Assembly: GCF_001624705.1 (NCBI RefSeq)
Contig: NZ_JSEO01000004.1
Coordinates: 1-64,000 of the forward strand
Direction: 5' to 3'
Length of the DNA stretch: 64,000 nt
Origin: Marinomonas sp. SBI8L
GTDB taxonomy: Bacteria > Pseudomonadota > Gammaproteobacteria > Pseudomonadales > Marinomonadaceae
The notes below the pieces were generated by a model. The model was not told the origin of the DNA. It made no database searches and saw nothing but the letters and a program-made list of their open reading frames with translations. This document shows positions 17,628-26,183 of the stretch, one piece after another; the first letter of the stretch is position 1, and every line of letters starts with the position of its first letter. The translations under genes were made by a program, and so were the position numbers.

Positions 17628-17867
17628 GGCAAACACTCTCTTATTTTAGTAATTGAAAATTGTCTTCCTAGTGAATAGACATTCATGTTTCACTTGATGG
17701 TCTCATCATTGATCATGCGCCCTCTCCCATCAAATCAAAAAGCTATATCATTAGATAAGCTTTTCTAATCAAAACACCTCAAACCATTACTTTTCCTAGG
17801 TTTTACCCTTTTATAAAAAAATGAGCTCTTTTCAATTCTTTGACCAGTATCAAACAAACACAGCCAA

Positions 17868-18761
17868 TTAGCGCTTTGCCTTGCTCAAAATAAAGTCAAC
17901 AAGCGCACTCGCAGCAGGTGATAAAGATTTGTTATTAAGCTGCACTAAACCAATTTTGCGCACCACAAAAGGTGTATCCAAAGGGATAAAACACAAAGTT
18001 GAGCTCTCTTTAGGGAAGGCATATCGAGGTAAGGTTGTAATTCCTACACCCGCTTCAAGCATGGCAATTAAAGAGATCATATTAGAAATATAGAACTGTG
18101 AACGGCCAAGTAAAGGGCTAGCCTCACTGTCTTCTAGCAAGCGCGAAGTACCATTACTAATAAACCTATGTTCTAACAATGTTTTCCAATGAATCCCCTT
18201 AAGCTCAGCTAAAGGGTGATCTTTAGGGCAAACAACGCCTATCTGATCTTCCCAGATAGCTTCAAAGGTTTTATCGGGATGTTCCTCTTCATGAAATAAG
18301 CTGGCAATACCAAAATCTACCTGCTGATTTTCAACCATTTTAAGAACGGCATCAGAGTTATCATCAAAGAAACTGACATTCAGCTCCGTCGCATCCGCAA
18401 CAAACTCAAGTAGCAATTCAGGTAAAACCTGACTTGCTATAGAAGGGACAGAAGCTAGTCGGATATGTCCTGCTTTATGATCGGCCATCAACATCATGTC
18501 TTGCGCAATACGATCATGATGAGCAATGAGTTCTTTTGCCTTAGGTAAAAACAGTTCACCAAAAGGTGTCAACTCAGCCTTAGCAGACTTAGTTTTACGT
18601 TTTTCAAAAACAGACTCACCCAGTTTACTTTCCAAATCTTTTATCGATAAAGAAATCGCAGGCTGAGTTCTATGGGCCCGCTCAGCAGCCACATGAAAGC
18701 CTTTAAGCTCAGCAACCCAAACAAAATGGCGTAGTTGAGTAATTTTAAGTTCTGGCATCAT
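17868..18761 (-). CDS. LysR-family transcriptional regulator
   Basis: 297 residues with an N-terminal winged helix-turn-helix (RAHRTQPAISLSIKDLESKLGE at about 22-43, written here in part) and a periplasmic-binding-protein-like effector domain. It is divergent from the dehydrogenase gene at 18855; the 93-bp intergenic region contains an AT-rich partly palindromic stretch (18780-18812) suited to a LysR operator. It may also affect the two unknown genes downstream on its own strand. The likely effector is the substrate of the BCCT-dehydrogenase locus. Confidence 0.93.
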   Translation of the reverse strand: MMPELKITQLRHFVWVAELKGFHVAAERAHRTQPAISLSIKDLESKLGESVFEKRKTKSAKAELTPFGELFLPKAKELIAHHDRIAQDMMLMADHKAGHIRLASVPSIASQVLPELLLEFVADATELNVSFFDDNSDAVLKMVENQQVDFGIASLFHEEEHPDKTFEAIWEDQIGVVCPKDHPLAELKGIHWKTLLEHRFISNGTSRLLEDSEASPLLGRSQFYISNMISLIAMLEAGVGITTLPRYAFPKESSTLCFIPLDTPFVVRKIGLVQLNNKSLSPAASALVDFILSKAKR

Positions 18762-18854
18762 AATAAAAAAACCTTATCACTTAATATTAATTATTAATTT
18801 TTATTATTAAACCATGGGTACTAGTATGATGCCAATACCACATAGGAGTAGATC

Positions 18855-20300
18855 ATGTCCGATTCAGTTTTTCGTAATTACATCGCCGGTGAATGGGTTG
18901 ATGGAAACAAAGATAATATAGATAACATTAGTCCAGCTGACACCAAAGATAACATTGGTACTTATGCTCAAGCAGATAAAGCGCAAACACTTGCAGCGAT
19001 TGAAGCGGCTAAGCAAGGTCAAGCTGAATGGGAAAAAAGCGGTCTAGAGCAAAGATACTCTGTCTTGATGGCTATTGGTGACGAGCTGATCGCACGTAAA
19101 GACGAGCTAGGTGAATTGCTAGCCCGAGAAGAAGGTAAAACATTAGCAGAAGGCGCTGGTGAGACTTACCGTTCAGGTCAGTTCTTCCACTATTATGCTG
19201 CTGAAGTACTTCGTCAAATGGGCGAAACAGCTGACTCAGTTCGTCCAGGTGTTGAAATCGAAACTCGCCGTGAGCCAGTTGGTGTTGTAGGTATCATCAC
19301 ACCTTGGAACTTCCCAACAGCAACAGGCGCTTGGAAAATTGCCCCAGCACTTGCATACGGTAACTCAGTTGTTTGGAAACCCGCTAACCAAGTACCAGCA
19401 AGCGCTTGGGCTTTAACAGAAATCATTTCTCGCCAAGGTCTACCAGCAGGCACAGTAAACCTAGTAATGGGTCCTGGTGCTGAAGTAGGCGATACGCTGA
19501 TTCACTCAAAAGATATCAATGCACTGACTTTCACAGGTTCTTTAGAAACTGGCCGTAAAGTCGCTGTTGCAACAGCTGCAAACCTAATCAAATGCCAACT
19601 AGAAATGGGCAGTAAAAATGCACTGATCGTTCTAGACGATGCAGACATTGATAATGCTGTTGAATGTGCCGTTGGTGGTGCTTACGGTGGTACAGGTCAA
19701 AAATGTACAGCCTCTTCACGTTTAATCGTTACTGAAGGTATCCACGACGAATTCGTTGCAAAAATGATTGAGCGCATGAAGAAATTGGTTGTTGGTCACC
19801 CTCTTAAAGAAGGTGTTCACATCGGTGCGGTTGCTGATGCACGTCAAATGGAACAAAACCTATCTTACCTTGAGCTTGCTAAGAAAGAAGGCGGCGAATT
19901 GGCATATGGTGGTGAAGTACTGACAGAAGAAGCAGATGGTTACTACATGCAACCAGCGCTTTTCACTAACACAACAAACCAGATGACAATCAACCGTGAA
20001 GAAGCTTTCGCGCCTATCGCTTGCATCATCAAGGTTGCGGATTACACAGAAGCACTAGACACACTAAATGATACAAACTTTGGTCTAACAGGTGGTATTT
20101 GCACAACTTCTCTTAAATACGCTAACGACTTCAAACGCAATGCTAAAACGGGTTGCGCCATGATCAACTTGCCAACAGCAGGTACGGATTACCATGTGCC
20201 ATTTGGCGGACGTAAAGATTCAAGCTTTGGTCCACGTGAGCAAGGAACTTACGCAAAAGAGTTCTACACCGTGGTTAAAACCACTTATATGCGCGCATAA
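18855..20300 (+). CDS. NAD(P)-dependent aldehyde dehydrogenase, alpha-ketoglutaric semialdehyde dehydrogenase-like
   Basis: 481 residues of the ALDH superfamily. Catalytic Cys lies in GQKCTASS and the general base Glu in LEMGSKN; the cofactor loop PWNFPTATGAWK is present. The C-terminal DYHVPFGGRKDSSFGPREQG motif is typical of alpha-ketoglutaric semialdehyde (2,5-dioxopentanoate) dehydrogenases, which finish hydroxyproline and sugar-acid breakdown, so this is the best guess; other semialdehydes are possible. GGAG lies 7 bp before the ATG. It heads a probable operon with the M19-like gene 14 bp downstream and the BCCT carrier, divergent from the LysR gene. Confidence 0.9.
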   Translation: MSDSVFRNYIAGEWVDGNKDNIDNISPADTKDNIGTYAQADKAQTLAAIEAAKQGQAEWEKSGLEQRYSVLMAIGDELIARKDELGELLAREEGKTLAEGAGETYRSGQFFHYYAAEVLRQMGETADSVRPGVEIETRREPVGVVGIITPWNFPTATGAWKIAPALAYGNSVVWKPANQVPASAWALTEIISRQGLPAGTVNLVMGPGAEVGDTLIHSKDINALTFTGSLETGRKVAVATAANLIKCQLEMGSKNALIVLDDADIDNAVECAVGGAYGGTGQKCTASSRLIVTEGIHDEFVAKMIERMKKLVVGHPLKEGVHIGAVADARQMEQNLSYLELAKKEGGELAYGGEVLTEEADGYYMQPALFTNTTNQMTINREEAFAPIACIIKVADYTEALDTLNDTNFGLTGGICTTSLKYANDFKRNAKTGCAMINLPTAGTDYHVPFGGRKDSSFGPREQGTYAKEFYTVVKTTYMRA

Positions 20301-20314
20301 CAAAGGGCTGAATC

Positions 20315-21307
20315 ATGCATCAGGATCTTATCGTCATAGATGGTTTGCAATACTCGAATTGGGACAGAAACATCTTCTTACAGCTTAAAGAAGGTGGTGT
20401 CACCATGGTACATGCGACCATTGTTTACCATGAACAAATTCGCGAAACCCTATTGCGTATTGGTGAATGGAATACTCATTTTGAGCGTAACGCTGACCTA
20501 ATTATGCCGGTTCGCTGTGCTGATGATATTCGGATCGCCAAACAAACAGGCCGTGTCGGCATCATGTTTGGCGCTCAGAATTGCTCACCGATTGAAGACG
20601 ACATTGCCATGATCGAGATAATGCGTGAGCTGAATCTTATGATCATGCAGCTCACTTATAACAACCAAAGTCTGCTGGCTTGCGGTTGTTATGAGGCAGT
20701 CGATAGCGGTGTCACTCGCTTTGGTAAACAAGCAATCAAGGAAATGAACCGTGTTGGCATGATAGTCGATATGAGTCATAGCGGTGAACGCAGCACCCTT
20801 GATGCGATAGAAATATCAGAGCGTCCTATTGTGATTTCTCACGCTAATCCGCTGAGTTTCCATGAAGCAAAACGCAACAAGTCAGACCTAGTTCTTAAAA
20901 ACCTTGCCGAATCAGGTGGTTTATTAGGTTTCAGTTTATATCCATTCCACCTAAAAAATGGGTCTAACTGCCGCCTTGATGAGTTCTGCGACATGATAGC
21001 TAACACAGCAGATTTAATGGGCATTGACAATATTGGTATAGGTACAGATTTATGCCAGCAGCAACCACTTTCTATTCTTGAATGGATGCGAAATGGTCGT
21101 TGGTCAAAAACAAAGGATTACGGGGAAGGGTCTAAATCCAATGCGGATTGGCCTGAACCACTCACTTGGTTTAGGGATAGCCGAGATTTCCCAAATCTCA
21201 CCAAAGGCCTGATTGATCGAGGCTTTAATCAAACTGAGGTAGCAAAAATAATGGGCCAAAACTGGTTACGATTCTTCGACGAAGGATTAACACCACAGGG
21301 TTCATAA
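20315..21307 (+). CDS. Peptidase M19 (renal dipeptidase)-family protein lacking usual metal ligands
   Basis: 330 residues with the overall M19 amidohydrolase layout, including the later histidines in VDMSHSG and VISHANPLS and the GIGTD motif. The canonical HxD of the first strand (DGHND) is replaced by DGLQY at residues 9-13, and the bridging Glu is replaced by Gln88 (FGAQN). I recall the same changes in the Pseudomonas dipeptidase-like protein PA5396 from the glycine betaine catabolism locus, so this is probably a betaine-associated subfamily with a different activity. It is 14 bp after the dehydrogenase gene and followed by the BCCT carrier, which supports a role in breaking down an imported quaternary amine. 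Confidence 0.8.
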   Translation: MHQDLIVIDGLQYSNWDRNIFLQLKEGGVTMVHATIVYHEQIRETLLRIGEWNTHFERNADLIMPVRCADDIRIAKQTGRVGIMFGAQNCSPIEDDIAMIEIMRELNLMIMQLTYNNQSLLACGCYEAVDSGVTRFGKQAIKEMNRVGMIVDMSHSGERSTLDAIEISERPIVISHANPLSFHEAKRNKSDLVLKNLAESGGLLGFSLYPFHLKNGSNCRLDEFCDMIANTADLMGIDNIGIGTDLCQQQPLSILEWMRNGRWSKTKDYGEGSKSNADWPEPLTWFRDSRDFPNLTKGLIDRGFNQTEVAKIMGQNWLRFFDEGLTPQGS

Positions 21308-21399
21308 AGGTAACCCAAGTTAACGGGCATACAGGCATGCTCGTTAACGCCGGATAATTCCAATAAATATAAAAAATAAATATCCTTCAGGAGACTACC

Positions 21400-22956
21400 A
21401 TGAGTAGAGTTTCTCAAGACGGCGTACAGCCAAATCAAGCTAGCAACGGCACTGGATTATTAGCAGGGGTAGATTTATCCGTGTTTTTCATCAGTGGTGG
21501 CGGTTTAGCACTCTTCGTAATTGCCGCTCTGTATGACATCAATATGGTTTCATCTTGGGTAAATAGCGCATTTGCCACATCCACTAAACTCTTTGGTGCT
21601 TATTGGCAAGTATTGTTGTTATTAACCTTTATTATCGGCTTATTCCTAGCGATTGGTCGTTCTGGTGCAGTGGTACTTGGCGGCATCAAGACCCCTGAGA
21701 TTTCTACTTTTAAGTGGATATCAATCATCATGTGTACCCTACTTGCCGGTGGCGGTGTGTTTTGGGCAGCAGCAGAACCTATGGCTCACTTCACTTCTGC
21801 ACCACCATTGTTTGGTGAAGCAGAAGGTGCACAAGCAGCTTACAATGCATTAGCACAAAGCTTTATGCACTGGGGTTTCCTAGCATGGGCAATCTTGGGT
21901 AGCTTAACCGGTATCGTTTTCATGTACCTACATTATGAAAAAGGTCTACCACTTAAGCCAAGAACTTTGCTTTACCCTGTGTTTGGTGACAAGGTAATGA
22001 CTGGTCCATTCGGTGCTATCGTTGATGCAAGTTGTGTACTTGCTGTTGTAGCCGGAACAGTTGGCCCAATCGGCTTCCTAGGTCTTCAGGTTAGCTTTGG
22101 TTTAGAAAAACTATTTGGCATTCCTGATACCTACACAACTCAGCTTGTTATCCTACTTTCTTTAATTGGTATCTATACCCTTTCAGCAGTAAGTGGTGTG
22201 ACTAAAGGCATCCAGATTCTAAGTCGTGCCAACGTGATTCTTGCTGTTGTTCTGATCGCTTTCATTCTATTGTTTGGACCAACTGCTTTCATCATTGATA
22301 GCTACCTACATTCTTTTGGTATCTACCTTGATAAGTTCATCCCAATGGCAACATTCCGTGCTAGCCCAGGCTGGTTGGACTGGTGGACAGTATTCTTCTG
22401 GGGCTGGTTCCTAGGTTACGGTCCTCTTATGGCCATGTTTGTCGCACGTATTTCACGTGGTCGTACCATTCGTCAAATGGTGCTATTGATCTCAGTTGTT
22501 GCTCCCATCATCACAACATTCTGGTTCACAATCGTTGGTGGTAGTGGTTTAGCGTTTGAAATCGCAAACCCAGGTGTTATCTCTGAACCTTTCACAGGCT
22601 TCAACCTACCAGCAGCACTATTGGCTATCACAGAACAATTGCCTATGGGCTTCATGATCTCAGTCTTGTTCCTGATTTTAACGACTATCTTTGTCGCAAC
22701 AACAGGTGACTCAATGACCTATGCCGTATCTATGGTTATGACAGGCACAGACCAACCACAAAGCTCTATCCGTGTGTTCTGGGGCATCATGATGGGTGTT
22801 GTCGCAGCACTGCTTATATCGATTGGCTCTGGCGGTATTTCTGCCTTGCAATCTTTCATCGTGATCACGGCAGTACCGGTTTCTTTAGTACTACTACCGT
22901 CACTTTGGACTGCACCACAAATTGCGAAGAAGATGGCAGAAGAGCAAGGCTTATAA
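21400..22956 (+). CDS. BCCT-family betaine/carnitine/choline transporter
   Basis: 518 residues, twelve predicted transmembrane segments. The family signature is visible in GWLDWWTVFFWGWFLGYGP with the aromatic cation-binding tryptophans, and in the FVARISRGRT loop that follows. BCCT carriers import trimethylammonium compounds with Na+ or H+. The long C-terminal osmosensory tail seen in BetP-like carriers is absent, which fits a catabolic rather than osmoregulatory role. CAGGAG lies 7 bp before the ATG. It is third in the operon with the semialdehyde dehydrogenase and M19-like genes and is followed by a terminator at 23041. Confidence 0.93.
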   Translation: MSRVSQDGVQPNQASNGTGLLAGVDLSVFFISGGGLALFVIAALYDINMVSSWVNSAFATSTKLFGAYWQVLLLLTFIIGLFLAIGRSGAVVLGGIKTPEISTFKWISIIMCTLLAGGGVFWAAAEPMAHFTSAPPLFGEAEGAQAAYNALAQSFMHWGFLAWAILGSLTGIVFMYLHYEKGLPLKPRTLLYPVFGDKVMTGPFGAIVDASCVLAVVAGTVGPIGFLGLQVSFGLEKLFGIPDTYTTQLVILLSLIGIYTLSAVSGVTKGIQILSRANVILAVVLIAFILLFGPTAFIIDSYLHSFGIYLDKFIPMATFRASPGWLDWWTVFFWGWFLGYGPLMAMFVARISRGRTIRQMVLLISVVAPIITTFWFTIVGGSGLAFEIANPGVISEPFTGFNLPAALLAITEQLPMGFMISVLFLILTTIFVATTGDSMTYAVSMVMTGTDQPQSSIRVFWGIMMGVVAALLISIGSGGISALQSFIVITAVPVSLVLLPSLWTAPQIAKKMAEEQGL

Positions 22957-23040
22957 ACGATTACCTTGCTATGAGAACCTAGCTATTAATGCTTAGCCTT
23001 ACCCTTTGGGTAGGGCAATAGCAAAAGCAGCAATAAATAG

Positions 23041-23062
23041 AAGGGAGCCTCGGCTCCCTTTC
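23041..23062 (+). terminator. Intrinsic terminator after BCCT gene
   Basis: AAGGGAGCC (23041-23049) and GGCTCCCTT (23052-23060) form a nine-pair inverted repeat followed by a short T-rich run. It lies 85 bp after the BCCT stop and 67 bp before the RidA start, so RidA probably has its own promoter or depends on read-through. Confidence 0.75.
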
Positions 23063-23128
23063 TAGGTGCAAACTCTGCAGTTTTCAGAGTTCACTATTTA
23101 TTGAAAACACATAGGACACACCAAGACC

Positions 23129-23524
23129 ATGGCTCAGCCAATCAAAACCCCCGTTAAAACAGACCTTTTCGCATCAAAAGCACCACTTGAATGGGCAGTC
23201 ATTGCTAACGGGCAACTATCGACAGCTCAAATTCCAATTGATCAAGAAGGTAAAGTCGTTGAAGGCGGTATCGAAGCTCAAGCACGCCAAACAATGGACA
23301 ACCTAAAGCACACGATAGAAGCAGCTGAATTGACGATGGACCATGTCACTCAAGTACTTATCTATGTTACCGATAGATCTCAACTTCCAGTATTTAACAA
23401 GGTTTATGCAGAATACTTTGCAGCACCTTACCCAAACCGCGCAGCTATGATAGTGGCAGGTTTAGCGAGAGAAGAGATGCTATGTGAAGTGGTTGCTTAT
23501 GCCGTCGTTCCTGCACAAAACTAA
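23129..23524 (+). CDS. RidA/YjgF/Rid-family protein (enamine/imine deaminase-like)
   Basis: 131 residues, single Rid domain, probably a homotrimer. The family core is seen in NLKHTIEAAELTMDHVTQVLIYVTD and the PNRAAMIVAGLAREEMLCEVVA end. Rid proteins hydrolyse reactive enamine/imine intermediates made by PLP or flavin enzymes. The active-site Arg of RidA proper (PARxxxxV) may be matched by the Arg in PNRAAM. Other Rid subfamilies act in specific catabolic pathways, and its place after the BCCT locus suggests that role here. Start ATG has AGGA 11 bp upstream. Confidence 0.88.
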   Translation: MAQPIKTPVKTDLFASKAPLEWAVIANGQLSTAQIPIDQEGKVVEGGIEAQARQTMDNLKHTIEAAELTMDHVTQVLIYVTDRSQLPVFNKVYAEYFAAPYPNRAAMIVAGLAREEMLCEVVAYAVVPAQN

Positions 23525-23884
23525 GCTATCAAAAGCAAGCTTTCAAATTTAAGCGCTCAAAACTAGATAGCTGAAAACAGTGTTGATAATGTGGTTAATC
23601 CATTATCAACACGATTAAATGCGTTCTTTTAATGGGCAGGTTCTCCCCCCGCTTTTCTTACCCGTCACAATTGTTTGTGGCTAAGAATTTGGTAGAGCTT
23701 GCTTCTTTTTTCCCCTCCCTCTCTGAAGCAAATAAAAGGCTTCAGGTATAAAGATTCCAAAACGACGACTAAACACATTCCTGCGACAAAATCCTTGTCT
23801 TAATCCATAGAGATTGGCATGCTGCACTATTTTTCAATTCGAACTTTATTCGTCATTATGTTTCGCTATTTATAGGGATGTAAT
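23525..23884. other. Gene-free region with strong hairpin at 23580-23612
   Basis: 360 bp between RidA and the MFS gene. A perfect 12-bp inverted repeat GTGTTGATAATG...CATTATCAACAC lies at 23580-23612 with a 9-nt loop. It lacks a T-run directly after it, so it may be a terminator of weak type or an operator. No reading frame in the rest is convincing. Confidence 0.55.
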
Positions 23885-25102
23885 TTGCAAGCTAGCCACT
23901 CAAACCCACCAAAAAAGCCCTATACCTTAATCATTATCAGCCTGATATTAACGGCTTGTAGTGCTGTAACACATGGCTTTAGCATGTTTTTGTATTCTGC
24001 TCTTTTACCCGAAGTAAGAGACTTATTTCAGCTTAGCTATAGCACAGCCTCTTTCATCTCGGCCCTACTTTTTATTGCCTATATGCTGACCTCATTGATA
24101 AGTGGTGTTCTTCTAACAAAACTAGGTGGCTATAAGCTCTTTTTACTCACCATAGGGATTAGCCCTGTCTTACTGGCATTAGCCGTACTCTCTCCTTGGG
24201 CATTAGGCTTCGCTATTTGCCTTGCTTTTGTATCAGGTTGCGCTGTTGCAAACTGGAATGCCATTGTTGCCTTATCAAGCGATATTATCCCGCTAAAGTT
24301 TCGTAATCGTATCCTTGGATTAGCGTCTGCAGGTGCCGCCTTTGCGATTACATTGAATGGTATTTTAATCGCCTTATTTTTACCTGAGTTGAGCCTGCAA
24401 GCTTTTTGGTTTGTATGCGCCGCTATCACAGCCGCCATTGCACTTTTATCCTTTATCTACCTGCCTAAACCAAAAGAAGAATCCCAAGAGCAAAACTATC
24501 AAAAGCCAAGCATCAATCCTAAAACCATTCTTAAATCTCACCCTGTCGCTTTACAAGCCGTGCTTTTAAGCGCTTTTATTGGCTTTATTTCAGGGCCGTT
24601 TTTAACCTTTTTATCACCTTTTATTGTGGATGTACTCAAAGGCGATTCAAATCAGACAGGTTCGATTTGGACCATGATAGGCGTAGCTGGGATAGTGGGC
24701 GGCATTATCATAGGCGCACTTGCCGATAAGTTTGGCATTATCCAAGTTATTAAACTCACCTTGTTAAGCTTTGCTGCCTGCATACTTCTATTATTGTGGG
24801 ACGCCAAACTTTGGGTACTCTGGGCTTGTGCCAGCATTTTTGCTTTCTTGTACTTCCCTGTCTGGGGGCTAATCGCCAGCCATATTAGCGACTTTGTCGA
24901 TAGTAAACAGAGCGCCCTTATCGTCAGTTTAGGCATGGTTGGCTACGGCTGCGGCAATGCTTTCGCCAGCAGCCTTTGTGGCATATTACTCGATATCAGC
25001 ACTCAATATAGCCAAGTAGATGGCTTCACACTCGTTTACAGTTGGATACTTGCCGCAGCCTGTCTCGCCGCACTTTGGTGCCAGAGAATGCAGAAAGCTT
25101 AG
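23885..25102 (+). CDS. MFS transporter
   Basis: 405 residues with twelve hydrophobic segments and the major facilitator loop-2/3 type motif near GGYKLFLL and GALADKFG. Substrate is not predictable. It begins with TTG at 23885 with AGGGA just upstream; the next ATG would cut into TM1. The last 105 bp of the gene (24997-25102) are repeated at 29927-30038, beyond the Hachiman genes. The 3' end here differs from that copy at a few mostly synonymous positions and by a 6-bp deletion before the stop. This means the original 3' end was displaced when the island entered. Confidence 0.88.
   Translation: MQASHSNPPKKPYTLIIISLILTACSAVTHGFSMFLYSALLPEVRDLFQLSYSTASFISALLFIAYMLTSLISGVLLTKLGGYKLFLLTIGISPVLLALAVLSPWALGFAICLAFVSGCAVANWNAIVALSSDIIPLKFRNRILGLASAGAAFAITLNGILIALFLPELSLQAFWFVCAAITAAIALLSFIYLPKPKEESQEQNYQKPSINPKTILKSHPVALQAVLLSAFIGFISGPFLTFLSPFIVDVLKGDSNQTGSIWTMIGVAGIVGGIIIGALADKFGIIQVIKLTLLSFAACILLLLWDAKLWVLWACASIFAFLYFPVWGLIASHISDFVDSKQSALIVSLGMVGYGCGNAFASSLCGILLDISTQYSQVDGFTLVYSWILAAACLAALWCQRMQKA
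24997..25102 (+). repeat. Left boundary repeat of Hachiman island (MFS 3' end)
   Basis: These bases match 29927-30038 with about three substitutions and one 6-bp indel, including some 69 bp without a mismatch. Downstream, 25130-25149 matches 16 of 20 bases of 30087-30106, the 3' end of the neighbouring binding-protein gene. Read on the minus strand it encodes ENALELS then a stop, compared with ESALELS in the intact gene. So the repeat spans the junction of two convergent genes. Confidence 0.9.
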
Positions 25103-25325
25103 GACAGTATAGCTCTCACTCTAATCAACTTAGCTCTAAAGCATTTTCCTTTTTAAATCTATGAAGCTCGCCATAAACTTTCTAAAAGACACTTAAATTA
25201 AACACTTTTTCAACATTTTTGGGTTATTATTAGCCTTATAAAAAATTTGAAGCTTAGTGTTTTATATACATAAAAAACAAATTAGAGTACTGTATATAAA
25301 AACAGTATCAGATTGGAAGGAAGTC

Positions 25326-26183
25326 ATGAGTAGAGTCAAAAAAAGTGTAACTGTAAGATTTTTCTCTATAGATGCAAGTAGTGCTTTTTTTGAAAATTTT
25401 TCTGCAAACTTCCTCATCAGTAATGAATCTCAAGCTAGTGCTAGAATTATAACTATCAGAAATACTAAAAATTTCATCAAAGCCGCACACAGAACTGATG
25501 ATCAATTCTTTATTGCCGTAGTCAGAGAAAGAAATGCTTGGCAAACCAAAGCCTCTCGAGATGGCAATATTACTGGCCTTGCAATCAATCAAGGCATTAT
25601 TGGCGACCCTTATTACTTCTGCGTCATACCTAACAAAAAAGTAGTTCTAGGATTTACTACAGGTCCAATCGGAAGTTTAAAGGCTGTTGCAAGTGTTGCT
25701 TTAGAGCAGTTTAAGACTCTGAGGAACGATAAAATAATGCTATCTCTTATACCTAAAGAAAAAGAATTTTCGAAGCTATTAGAGTTGCCTGAATACAACA
25801 GCCTCCATTTCAAAATTAACTCTTCATCTTTAGCTGATGTAGCAGAAGATGCTCCGGCTTTAATCAAAAACCTTAGCTCAGCACCTTACATTGAAAACAA
25901 TGTTCAACTATCTTTAGACTTGGACTGTGGAGATGAACCAGATAGCATAGTTACTAAAGACAATATCATTGAGATTGTAAATTATTTATCAGATAGTGAT
26001 TCCTGTACTGTTCTTAAGGTCAAAGGGAAAAATGAAGAAGGCCAAAATATAAACTTAGATTTTGGCAATGCATTCATAAACTATAAAAGTGAACTCAATA
26101 CGAGAAATAAATACATTGACGAAAGTACAGCAATTAAAGTTTTAAGCTCAGCTTGGAATGAAAGTTCACTACTGACTAAGTAA
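25326..26183 (+). CDS. Unknown protein inside the Hachiman island
   Basis: I do not recognise this 286-residue protein. It has no signal peptide or membrane segment and seems to be two mixed alpha/beta halves: about 1-150 with a KNFIKAAHR then FFIAVVRERNAW segment, and about 190-286 with an acidic LDLDCGDEP segment. The ATG at 25326 follows GGAAGGAAG and is preferred over an upstream ATG at 25257. It is convergent with hamB and their ends overlap by 15 bp. It lies between the two boundary repeats, so it came in with hamA and hamB as cargo. It could be a third component, an accessory defence gene, or an anti-toxic partner. Base composition is AT-rich like hamA. Confidence 0.7.
   Translation: MSRVKKSVTVRFFSIDASSAFFENFSANFLISNESQASARIITIRNTKNFIKAAHRTDDQFFIAVVRERNAWQTKASRDGNITGLAINQGIIGDPYYFCVIPNKKVVLGFTTGPIGSLKAVASVALEQFKTLRNDKIMLSLIPKEKEFSKLLELPEYNSLHFKINSSSLADVAEDAPALIKNLSSAPYIENNVQLSLDLDCGDEPDSIVTKDNIIEIVNYLSDSDSCTVLKVKGKNEEGQNINLDFGNAFINYKSELNTRNKYIDESTAIKVLSSAWNESSLLTK

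Noticed and set aside
23580-23612. Strong terminator after RidA
   Set aside because: The stem is perfect, but no T-run follows directly on either strand, so it is only listed as a hairpin within the gap.
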